A stretch of 25,000 nt of DNA, taken from the NCBI GenBank assembly GCA_009746045.1, contig RPFO01000104.1:2658296-2683295 (forward strand). Reading direction: 5' to 3'. This DNA is from Mesostigma viride (taxonomy: Eukaryota > Streptophyta > Mesostigmatophyceae > Mesostigmatales > Mesostigmataceae). Shown here in pieces: positions 16,706-25,000 of this stretch. How positions within the stretch are numbered: the first letter of the stretch is position 1; every line of letters begins with the position of its first letter. The position numbers and the translations under genes were made by a program. The notes below the pieces were generated by a model. The model saw only the letters and a list, made by a program, of their open reading frames with translations, was not told the DNA's origin and made no database searches.

Positions 16706-17802
16706 ATGATCTGCCCAGGCGGTGAAGGACATTGCCGCCAAGCCAGCGGCCCCGGCTGGCCTGGCCGGCGATGCTCCTCCCATCACCACATGGGCGGACA
16801 TGCTTAAGCAACATACCACCTCCACCACCTCCGCCGTCGCAGCCCAGCTTCAACAGCAGACGCTTGACCTCCGCGAGGAGGCCGAGCTCGCCAAGCGCAG
16901 CCTCAACGTCATTGTCAAGAACTTCAAGATGGAGGAAGGTGAGAATTCCGAGAAGCTTTTGCGTGCGTTTGAGAGAGAAATCCTTGGTCGCATGGGCCTT
17001 AACGGTGAGATCGAGCTGGCCGCCCACCGCCTTCCCCGCGCGCAGGGTAAGGCAGGGCCGCCCCCGCTCCTTCTCACCTTTAAGACCCCGGCGGACAAGA
17101 TTTCTTTTCTCAGACGCCGCAAGCGGCTCGAGAAGACTCTCTTCACCCTTGATGACGACTTGACCCTGGCGCAGCAACAACGGCGACGGGAGCTATGGCC
17201 GACCTACCTCCAGCTCCGGCAGACCAAGGCGGGACGGCAGCCGGTGTACTGGAAGGGGGCGGCCATCTACGTCGGCCATAAGCCCTGGCAGGCGACCCCC
17301 TCCCCCCCCGCGGCCCCAGCGACTCCAGACGCCCCAGCTTAGGGGAATATAGCAGTAGTAGTGTAGAATAGATAGACCGTGGCCATGTACATGTACGCCT
17401 CCTAGAGGCACTATCTCAGCTAAGCCACGCGCTTTACTTAATCATGTACATGTGTGCCTATTATGAGCCACACCCCAGATGATGCCTAGCTTTATTTAGT
17501 TCTGTTGCATGTGCCTATGCAGGGAATAACTCTCTGCTGAGACGCCATGCCCTAGCTTCTTTGTATAGCTATGCTGATCTTCCCCCCCATGACAGGCTCC
17601 CCCTTCGCTGGGCATAGCTTGAAGATCATGGGGATGCCAGTGCCCTGGTGCACCTAGAGCAAGGGTCCTTTACATCCCCACCCTTGCAGGAAGTAGCTTA
17701 GGATGTATGATAGGCCATACGCCCCCTCTCAAGGGCTATGTGCTACATATACTCCCAACGGAGTTATGTTACAATTCAATTCAATTCAATTCAATGATCT
17801 GC
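16706..17802 (+). mobile_element. 5'-truncated retroposon copy B with 9-bp target duplication
   Basis: ATGATCTGC at 16706-16714 is repeated at 17794-17802. Between them lies the same family as copy A, in the opposite orientation. It is truncated at its 5' end inside ORF1, runs through the stop at 17342 and a 3' UTR of about 430 bases, and ends in (AATTC)n at about 17772-17793. Shared 3' UTR landmarks with copy A include GGAATATA...GCAGTAGT just after the ORF, the TCTGCTGAGAYGCCATG segment and the GGGCTATGTGYTACATA segment before the tail. Confidence 0.8.
16722..17342 (+). CDS. L1 ORF1-like RNA-binding protein, N-terminally truncated
   Basis: An open frame of 206 codons has no own start, because copy B begins inside the gene; the in-frame lead-in is AQAVKD. 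Order: a Pro/Ala-rich linker with WADMLKQH, a coiled-coil-prone stretch (about residues 38-60, LQQQTLDLREEAELAKRS), an RRM-like domain (about 61-122: NVIVKNF, the ENSEKLL helix, IELAAHRL, PPLLLTFKT), and a C-terminal domain with LDDDLTLAQQQRRRELWP and PVYWKGAAIYV. This order, coiled coil then RRM then CTD, is that of the L1 ORF1 protein (Transposase_22 family), an RNA chaperone that coats element RNA. The frame is intact although truncated, so the copy is younger or better preserved than copy A. It is probably not expressed as a full protein. Confidence 0.75.
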   Translation: MKDIAAKPAAPAGLAGDAPPITTWADMLKQHTTSTTSAVAAQLQQQTLDLREEAELAKRSLNVIVKNFKMEEGENSEKLLRAFEREILGRMGLNGEIELAAHRLPRAQGKAGPPPLLLTFKTPADKISFLRRRKRLEKTLFTLDDDLTLAQQQRRRELWPTYLQLRQTKAGRQPVYWKGAAIYVGHKPWQATPSPPAAPATPDAPA

Positions 17803-17804
17803 AT

Positions 17805-17862
17805 GCATAACTTGGGAGTACATGTAGCACATATCCCTGAGAAGGGGCATATGGCTTGTAAG
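17805..17862 (-). mobile_element. 3'-end fragment of a third retroposon copy
   Basis: Read on the - strand, this matches the last 55 or so bases of the 3' UTR of copies A and B (CCCTTCTCAGGGATATGTG...CTCCCAA). It starts straight after the right-hand target duplication of copy B and faces it, so the two 3' ends form an inverted repeat across the (AATTC)n tail. Confidence 0.65.
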
Positions 17863-17911
17863 CTGCATGCATGCATATGTTCTGATCAGCTGCATGCATG
17901 CATATGTGATC

Positions 17912-18040
17912 AAATCATGAGTTACTTGTACATAGATTCAAGGTACACATTTATTTACACGTAGACTGCATTTGTGATAAAATCATGAGTTGCTTGTATA
18001 TAGGTTCAATTTAAAATTTTATTTACACGTAGACTGCATC
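17912..18040 (+). repeat. 68-bp direct tandem duplication
   Basis: AAATCATGAGTT...TTTACACGTAGACTGCAT occurs at about 17912-17975 and again at about 17980-18040, with scattered substitutions. The SINE-like insertion lies directly after the second copy. Confidence 0.7.
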
Positions 18041-18042
18041 AC

Positions 18043-18204
18043 GTATATGTAGATACCCTATAGTCAGCAAAATTGGTGCGAGAGGTCCCCAGTTCGATTC
18101 CGGTCGGATTCATTTGCAGATCGCGTTTTCCGCGTTTTCCGCGGCCCGGCACTGAACGCAAAGGTTTTCACCTTTGCGGAGTGTCTGATCAGTATATGTA
18201 GATA
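18043..18204 (+). mobile_element. SINE-like insertion with tRNA-type B box
   Basis: A 13-base direct repeat GTATATGTAGATA at 18043-18055 and 18192-18204 brackets 136 bp. The insert has GTTCGATTC at 18092-18100, a perfect RNA polymerase III B box, in a context (GTCCCCAGTTCGATTCCGG) that is clearly tRNA-derived. The T stem pairs only partly and I cannot fold a full tRNA, so the A box and anticodon parts are lost or degenerate. The 3' half has an 8-bp hairpin CGCAAAGG/CCTTTGCG at 18157-18178 and a short CGCGTTTTC repeat. On the - strand this gives the familiar false peptide RNRTGDL, a known by-product of tRNA-like sequence. Confidence 0.7.
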
Positions 18205-20441
18205 GTTTGCCTCATTGATATAGATCGTGACTCGAGCTGCCAACAGAGGCATGCGAATGGATGCAGAACAAATCCACCAACGAATGCATGCATGCATGAA
18301 TGAGTGTACCGCAGGTCATTCCAACTAATTGTGTGAGATATGCCGGATAGTCCAGGCCTTTGAAAACTGGGAATGGTACATGACGCATTCTACGTAATCA
18401 AATTATGGTACGTGACATGACGCCCCCTGCTGCTATTGCGACATGCGTGGGACTGCCATGTCGCATTATTCCAGCATTTATCATCAAGTAGACTGCGTCA
18501 CATGGGTACCAATAAAAGGTTTACCTTTAATTCTCCAGCATATGATGGCAGAACTGACCACATCATCATCACATCCACGGTTGTCTCACTTAACACCAAC
18601 CATTAACCAACCACAACATCTCACTGGTTTAAACAAGTTGAAACTCGCATCCAGTTGTCAATAAGAAACCAAGCTTCCACCGACAGGCGACAGCTGTACA
18701 ACAGTAGGGTCCCACGTCAATGGGTTGTTGTAGGGTCCCACGTCAATGGGTGGTTAGGGCAGAGAACAAGGAGTTCAACCACTGTTATAAAAAAAAAAAT
18801 GTCACTTTTTGCAACGACCCCTGCGCCATAGTGACGCTACTTTAGACCACAGTACCCAGGATACTCTCAGGACTTTTAACCTGCCAGCCTGTTTGGTTAA
18901 ACCTTTGAAGCACTCCATCGCAAAACCTCTTGCTGTCAGGCAGCCACTTGGCTGGGGTCCCAACCTCAGCCAACATGTGCAAGACATTGTCTCACGTAAT
19001 CAACATTTCTATCCCTGGCCACCATGGAGGGAAGGAAGCCTAGGCCCTAGGCGCTCCATTGTAAGGGGACCCCTCATCAGCAACAGGTACCCTATACCAG
19101 GAATTAGTATCATTTCTGTATACATTATACCTGTCCAAGGGCACTCTACAAGGATGAGAACAAGATTCTTTCCGAGGTGCTATGCGTAACCAAGTCCCCG
19201 CCGAGACAGCCTCATGAAACTTACTAGGGCCCATAAGTGGGGCAACGTGTGAAGTTAGCAGCAATGGGTGCCCCATGACATACTTACTATCACTTATTAC
19301 TATAACACTAGTACTAATCAAGAGCAAGGTGATCACCGGTGTCAAGCGTGACCTTGCTCCTCTTTGGCTCCGAGGCCAAACAGGAAACTACTCCTTTGTA
19401 GGCAAGGAAACCACTTGTAGTAGCGGACACACAAATTGAGAATATGAAAGACACAAGCCTAAAAGACAGAGGGTTGCGGACATCTCTCGAGCATGACTCA
19501 CCACGGTCGAGCGCTTGCTTATTTCATTTGGCAACTTGCTAGTTTCTTTCATTAGGCTTATTGACTTGCTAGCAGAAGAATAATCCACATGTGGGATTAC
19601 GGGCATCCTGCGTGAGGCTTAGTATCAAGCAGTACAAGCACAGGCGCTATGACAGGAATCTCGCCATGTGCCTTGTCCAACCCAACATATGGCGTACGCC
19701 GTCAAGCTTGAGTCAATGCAAGCATGAGCAAGGAATAAAATGGAATTGGCAAGCTAAAGCAAGATCTGTTGCAGCAAAAACGCGTTTGCACGGGTGCATG
19801 TAGAGTGAATCTCGACTGTGTTCAGAAAATCTAACAACATACGTACGCACCTAGTTCACAATAAGAACATCAAATCCCTATTACGACACATTCGTTGCTA
19901 CAAAACACGTACGTGGTAACTTATCAAGTACAGGCGAAAGGGCGGATACGCGGACCGCTGAGCGAGCACGCCTCTGCACGCATGATGCCAGGCCTGGGTG
20001 TTTTGTAAGAAGACACGTAAGCTGATCACGCACACCTTGGGGAAGTGACACACGTCGCGTTTAATGGAAGGCCGGGCATCAAGTACGTCCTAATTGACAA
20101 CCAGGGACTAGTACCAATTATTGAAGAGACAATGCACGTCCCATTCCGAGGTAGTCTTGGTCATCTGGGTTTGATGCCTGCATTTAGTCAGGTACACCTA
20201 GCCTCATCAATTTCGAAGTAAACACAATCATACATTTCAACATCTTTGCAGTAGCTAACATAATCATGCACACCTGGGAAACTCTCTGGAATTATGTTCG
20301 CGTGCTGAGCGGGCATGTTGATGCCTGCATGGCGGGTTCGTTCGGTGCTTCTACGGCATAGCTAAGTACAGTGTCTTCACCGCGATAGCGGGAATTTCAT
20401 CAAGACGACGTGCCAACTTGATGAATATACTATATGACAAG
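18205..20441. other. no gene recognised; small repeats only
   Basis: A 26-bp tandem pair GTAGGGTCCCACGTCAATGG lies at about 18704-18752. A 9-bp inverted repeat GAGCAAGGT/ACCTTGCTC with a 20-base loop lies at 19322-19359. The open frame at 18809-19189 (126 codons) is unlike any family I know and is not called. The rest is unremarkable. Confidence 0.5.
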
Positions 20442-20892
20442 TACCGTAGTGGCTATAAACTATTTACGAATAATGTTTACGAATACCCCCCCGAAAATGC
20501 TTGAAATCCGGGTTCATTTTGGCCCGGAAATCATGAAACCCGGGGTACGCTTTGGGCGCCGCGCTGGCGTTTCCAGCGTCGCGCCGCGCCGCGCAGCGTT
20601 TTGCCGCGCATCACATGGCCTCGAGCCTACTTTTTCGTGGTGGACCAATCCGGTCTCGAGGATTCGGCGCCAACTGTGAATAGCCTGATTGAAAAGGCAG
20701 ACTCCCAAGTGGCCAAAGCAGTTTTGCCTCGCGCATTTTCGCCAATGGCCTAGTACTAGCGTTTGGCACAAACGGGGCCCAGGCCACGGAAATGTGCAAA
20801 ACCGGGATGGAAAACCCTCGGAAACAGGAAATCCGGGACCAAAAACCCTCGGAAATATAATTATTCGTAAATAGTTTATAGCCACTACGGTA
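20442..20892. mobile_element. MITE-like element with perfect 33-bp terminal inverted repeats
   Basis: TACCGTAGTGGCTATAAACT opens the left end (20442-20474), and its 33-base exact reverse complement closes the right end (20860-20892). The outer TA on each side fits a TA target duplication, so the element proper may be 20444-20890 beginning CCGTAGTGG. The total length is about 450 bp. The interior is GC-rich with repeated CCCTCGG and AATCCGGG words and no transposase. This looks like a non-autonomous DNA transposon that uses a TA-targeting transposase such as the Tc1/mariner type. It lies about 410 bp upstream of the histone gene. Confidence 0.75.
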
Positions 20893-21219
20893 TATGAGTC
20901 CAATATTTTGAAGCTCGCGCGAATACGGTAATGGGAATGCGAATTCGGCGCGGCGCGACTGCGCCCGAACCTTGACCGCTTGCTGACCGCTTGCTAACCT
21001 CAACCTTGCCAATCTTGGATCCAGATCGAGTGAGTAGTGAGTCGAGTCCATTCCAGCGTACGGAGCGGGCGCGCGCCGGGCCACCGCAGTTGTGGCAGGC
21101 GCGGCGATTTTCGTAGAAACAGGTCCGAAACCTGTGCAAAATCGGGCCAAACGGGGATCGACTCCCCCTTCACCCCTTCACTCCGGTACTGGCGCCAGCG
21201 CCGTTCCTTACGTTTTTCG
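20893..21219 (+). promoter_or_regulatory. upstream region of histone H4
   Basis: GC-rich sequence with no gene. It is the likely promoter region. I cannot point to a named histone promoter element. Confidence 0.4.
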
Positions 21220-21227
21220 TATAAAAG
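21220..21227 (+). promoter_or_regulatory. TATA box of histone H4
   Basis: TATAAAAG lies 85 bases upstream of the ATG. A start of transcription about 30 bases downstream would give a 5' UTR of about 55 bases, normal for a core histone gene. Confidence 0.75.
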
Positions 21228-21289
21228 CCGCCCTGCCCCGGAGTGACAGCCATCGCTCTCATCAGCCAAACATCTCAGCTTTTCTCTAA

Positions 21290-21616
<327 letters not shown>

Positions 21617-21650
21617 ATTTCCTGCCGGTCGCCAACCAACAAAACAACCA

Positions 21651-21670
21651 TGGTGTTTCTTTAAACACCA
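21651..21670 (+). terminator. histone 3' stem-loop
   Basis: TGGTGTTT and AAACACCA form an 8-bp stem with a four-base CTTT loop, 35 bases after the stop. This matches the place and GG...CC base of the stem-loop that binds SLBP and ends replication-dependent histone mRNAs without poly(A). The stem is slightly longer than the usual 6 bp. Confidence 0.75.
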
Positions 21671-22398
21671 CCTTTAACACAGAATTTTACCAGGAAACGT
21701 TCCCCTGTTGCTTCATTTTATTGTGCTGCTATACTTTTGCCTTTGCAGAAAAAAAGCTTTGCCTTGCTTTTTCCAGGTTTTCTGTCTTGCTGGACGTGTC
21801 GGTTGCTACCTGCCCAGCTTTGGGTCGTGTATTAGGGTCGGTCACCAAGGCTGTAATCTTCCACCCCATGGCGGTACAGCTTTTTTTAATTAACTGCTCC
21901 TTGTATTCTGCACAAGCTCTTCTATCGAGAAAAGCTGTCGCCGGGTCTTATGCGTCTGGCCGATCATCGGATGCCTGCCTGTGGTGAAGAAGCAGGCCTT
22001 AAGGTTGCTCTATGCAGCGATCCCTATGATGCCTTTGTTCGCACCTGCAGTTGCAAGATAAAAACATTTCTTTATCATCGGTGCGGTTGCTTTGCCTGGA
22101 TTTTTCTTCTCCTTGCTAGGTTGCCTGCTCCTGTTGTGTGCTGCATTTGGCTGTTGTAACTTTTTAGTTACCGAGGCATTGACTCTTATTCATTTGCAGC
22201 ATTCAAACATGTTCTGTGGTACTAGCTTTATTCTGTTTGCCTGTTCTTTGGGCATGGGGACAGGGTTTCTTGTTTCTCCGCTCTGCATGACCCCTGTTCT
22301 TATTTTCTGCCCGCATCGCAGTAGGTGCAGCTTGGAGACCGATTGCTTGAAGTCTGGTCCAGCGAGATGTATACCACGCTTCTCAATCTTGGTTTTGT
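21671..22398. other. no gene recognised
   Basis: T-rich sequence downstream of H4. Open frames rich in Cys, Leu and Phe occur on the + strand but have no start context or family match. Confidence 0.4.
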
Positions 22399-22510
22399 GA
22401 CCATGAGAGCTTGGTTGTGTGACCATGAGAGCTTGGCTGTGTGACCACGAGAGGCTGGTTGTGTGACGATGAGAGCGCGGTTGTGTGACAAAGAGAGGCT
22501 GGACCGGTGA
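22399..22510 (+). repeat. 22-bp tandem repeat, about five copies
   Basis: GACCATGAGAGCTTGGTTGT starts at 22399 and 22421 and continues with variants (GACCACGAGAGGCTGG, GACGATGAGAGCGCGG, GACAAAGAGAGGCTGG). The period is 22 bases. Confidence 0.75.
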
Positions 22511-22659
22511 GACCACCTGGATCTTTGGGTGACCTGCATCTTTCGGTGATCTCGGCCGTTGGGCCACCGGCATGGCCAGGTCTCCGGCATCTGTTTTGTT
22601 AACCCAGCGGCACTGTGTTTGGCCCATTGTCAATCTCAAGCCACCGGCATGGCGTGGTT
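22511..22659. repeat. degenerate edge of the minisatellite
   Basis: GACCACCTGGATC, GGTGACCTGC and GGCCACCGGCATGG-like words link the 22-bp repeat to the 17-bp array. There is no gene. Confidence 0.5.
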
Positions 22660-23810
22660 GACCCACCGGCATGGTTGGGCAACCGGCGTGGTCAGGGTTG
22701 CCGGCGTGCATTAATGAGCCACCGGCGTGGTTGGGCCGCCGGCGTGCATGGTTGGGTCACCGGCGTGGTTGGGCCACCGGCGTGGGTGGGTCGCTGGCGT
22801 GCTTGGGTCGCTGGCGTGGTTGAGCCACCGGCGTGGTTGGGTCGCCGGCGTGCATGGTTGGGTCACCGGCGTGCATGGTTGGGTCACCGGCGTGGTTGGG
22901 CCACCGGCGTGGGTGGGTCGCTAGCGTGGTTGGGTCGCCGGCGAGGTTGAGCCGCCGGCGTGGTTGGGTCACTGGCATGCTTGGGTCGCCGGCGTGGTTG
23001 GGTCGCCGGCGTGGTTGAGCCGCCGGCGTGGTTGGGTCGCCGGCGTGCATGGTTGGGTTGCCGGCATGGTTGGGCCACCGGCGTGGTTGGGTCACCGGCG
23101 TGGTTGAGCCACCGGCGTGGTTGGGTCGCCGGCGTGCATGGTTGGGTTGCCGGCATGGTTGGGTCGCCGGCGTGCATGGTTGAGCCACCGGCGTGGGTGG
23201 GCCACCGGCGTGGTTGGGTCACCGCTGTGGTCACGTTGCCGGCGTGCATGGCTGAGTCACCGGCGTGGTTGGGTCCCGGTGTGGTTGGGTCGCCGACGTG
23301 GATGGGTAGCCGGCGTGCGTGGTTGTGGGCCACCTGCGGGGTTGGGTTGCCGGCGTGCATGTTTGGGCGACCGGCGTGGTTGGGTCGCCGGCGTGCATGA
23401 ATGAGCCGCCGGCGTGGTTGGGTCGCCGGCGTGCATGAATGAGCCACCGGCGTGGTTGGGCAACCGACGTGGTCAGGGTTGCCGGCATGCATGAATGAGC
23501 CGCCGGCGTGGTTGGGTCGCCGGCGTGGCCGGGTCGCCGGCGTGGTTGGCCAACTGTGTTTGAGCCACTGGCGTGGCTGGGTCACCGGCGTGGTTGGCCG
23601 GGTCGCCGGCGTGTATGAATGAGCCTCCGGTATGGTTGGGTCGCCGGGTGTGCGTGGTTGGGCCACCAGCGTAGTCAGGTCGCCGGCGCGCATGTATGAG
23701 CCACCGGCTTGTGTGGCTCGCCGGCGTACATGGTTGAGCCATTGGCGTGGTTGGGTCGCCGGCGTGCATGGTTGGGTTGCTGGCCGCGTGGTTGGGTCGC
23801 CGACGTACGC
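22660..23810 (+). repeat. GC-rich minisatellite, 17- and 21-bp units
   Basis: The unit is CACCGGCGTGGTTGGGT with CACC alternating with CGCC, repeated more than 55 times. A variant with an extra GCAT (GGCGTGCATGGTTGGGTC) gives 21-base units. Every unit carries CCGGCGT. The array is open in several frames on both strands and gives His/Arg/Pro/Gly repeat peptides, which are artefacts. It ends at about 23810. Confidence 0.85.
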
Positions 23811-25000
23811 GCGTAATATTAACAACCCCGTACACTTGGCAGTATGTGGAAGGATACGTACTATGAAAGAAGATCGAATAACACGCATGCTAGTTCCATT
23901 GAATGTCCTGGTGCATGCATGTGAGCTGACTGACATTGGTATATGTTTCTGAACTCCATATCTTTGAAAATCACGGCATATTCGTCAAACTCGTACACAT
24001 CATTATATGTAAAGCAATGTCCACCATTTCATAAAAAGATGGCAAAATCCCCACCCTATTGCTGTCCAAATCTCTGTCATGGAACTGTCAACAGTGAGGC
24101 AGTTGCTGGTTTGAGAAGCATCGTCAACACATCTTGGTAGCCTCCACCTGTCCGCACTGCTCATCCAAGCAACATTTATGAACGGATAGAACGGGAAGAA
24201 GCAACGCAACGCGAGACTGGTTGGTTCAGCCAGAGTGATCAACATTTGTCATCAAGAGCAGCTATTGCCAAGAAAAAGCTGCACGGCCAACAGCGCATAC
24301 AGGCAAGTAAGCACTCACGTGCAATGCACAGGGGCATTTCACGGAGTACTAGGATAATCTCATAAGCATAGTAACACATACAGGCAAACCTAGCACGATC
24401 ACGATGCCCATCTTTGTTAGATAGCGTGTTTGACCTGTGTAGCAAATAAGCTAGGCAAAAGCGGAATTGGAGCAAAGAGGGAGGTGCGGAAACTAAAAAC
24501 CACGTACCTAATAATTTGTGCCATCATAGCGAGTGTGAGAATGGAGAGAATGCTGCCGTAATTGCCAGCATTACCATGTAACAACGCCACTTTTTGACGC
24601 GGATACGGTTTCTCAGTCAGCTGATCGCTGCTTAGACTTGCCGTGATTAAGGTTATCAGCGATTCCGTGATAGCGATTACGAAGCTTGGTAATAATGGCG
24701 ACAGTGTCGTGACAACTATAACAACAGCGCTCACTAATCATCAATCTAACAAGTGTGATGAATGAAGATGGAGACTCCCATGAGGGAAATAATACACAAG
24801 ACTCCCCCCTCAGCTGCACCTTCAGTCAAACCTTATCTTGACCTCTCCCTCGACGATCTCGTACTTCCTAATAAGCCATGCCAGCAGCCGCAGTGGCAGG
24901 AAACATAATACTACAACAATAAGGGAAAATGAAAGAATAAAGTCGAGGATGTCAAGCGAATTGCTGTATCCCACCGTACCCACCTTCCAGCCGGCCGCTG
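23811..25000. other. no gene recognised
   Basis: Mixed sequence with no repeats or clear coding. An open frame on the - strand at 24613-24819 (MISERCCYSCHDTVAIITKLRNRY) has a pair of CxxC-like cysteines but no other support. The window ends here and may cut a gene. Confidence 0.4.

Noticed and set aside
18064-18100. A functional tRNA gene
   Set aside because: The B box is perfect but the T stem pairs at only three of five positions and no anticodon arm or acceptor stem can be folded. It is better explained as a SINE head.
18809-19189. 126-codon open frame on the + strand
   Set aside because: No family, no conserved start or splice context, and amino-acid use like translated non-coding DNA. 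I could not support it.
22660-23810. Link between the minisatellite core CCGGCGT and the dyad motif core GCCGGCGT
   Set aside because: Seven or eight shared GC-rich bases are too few. The TTTCT end and the TTRCG start of the motif are absent.
22660-23810. CRISPR array
   Set aside because: The units are contiguous with no unique spacers, and the DNA is eukaryotic.
22757-23936. His/Pro/Arg and Gly/Val/Trp repeat proteins
   Set aside because: These open frames come from the 17/21-bp minisatellite, are open in several frames at once, and have no start or splice context.
24417-24819. Two overlapping - strand open frames near the right edge
   Set aside because: One is hydrophobic and one has a few Cys, but neither matches a family and the window ends before any further exon could support them.

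Overview
This is nuclear DNA of a eukaryote. It has GT-AG introns, an intron-less histone H4 gene with a TATA box and a histone-type 3' stem-loop, non-LTR retroposons with target-site duplications, a SINE-like insertion, a MITE-like element and long tandem repeats. A protist or alga with a repeat-rich genome of intermediate GC content is the best guess, but nothing in the window fixes the lineage. The H4 protein is too conserved to help.

Layout. 1-408: a minisatellite of about 76 bp. 409-1616: simple repeats, namely CCCT-type, then a (TTACGC)n block, then a homopyrimidine tract of about 708 nt. 1676-2090: a satellite of about 105 bp carrying a short dyad motif, TTRCGMC-N4-GKCGTTTCT. 2209-12801: a compact block of genes, all on the + strand. 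It holds a small basic/acidic protein, a MYND zinc-finger protein, a second small protein, two proteins with an identically spaced C-x4-C-x10-C-x2-H cluster (the first needing a -1 frameshift at a run of seven G), and a very large multi-exon gene of about 1940 codons with no family I recognise. The same dyad motif recurs in the spacers and introns of this block. It also occurs inverted inside a 24-residue coding repeat of the large gene. I see it nowhere else in the window. 13372-15318: a complete ORF1-only retroposon on the - strand, with an 11-bp target-site duplication. 15510-15785: a possible reverse-transcriptase fragment. 16715-17793: a 5'-truncated + strand copy of the same retroposon family, with an L1 ORF1-like protein and a 9-bp duplication, followed directly by a 3'-end fragment of a third copy. 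18043-18204: a SINE-like insertion with 13-bp duplications. 20442-20892: a MITE-like element with perfect 33-bp inverted repeats. 21220-21670: the histone H4 gene. 22399-23810: GC-rich minisatellites. 23811-25000: nothing I can call.

How the parts relate. The region 1.68-12.8 kb behaves as one unit: same strand, tight spacing, a shared GTAT...CAG|ATG arrangement before several starts, and a shared dyad motif. It could be a tandem set of related host genes, an integrated large element, or a polycistronic unit. The lesions in it (a frameshift, a 35-bp out-of-frame duplication and paired in-frame stops) mean that either some genes are decaying or the assembly has errors. The right half is ordinary host DNA: H4 plus retroposon and repeat debris.
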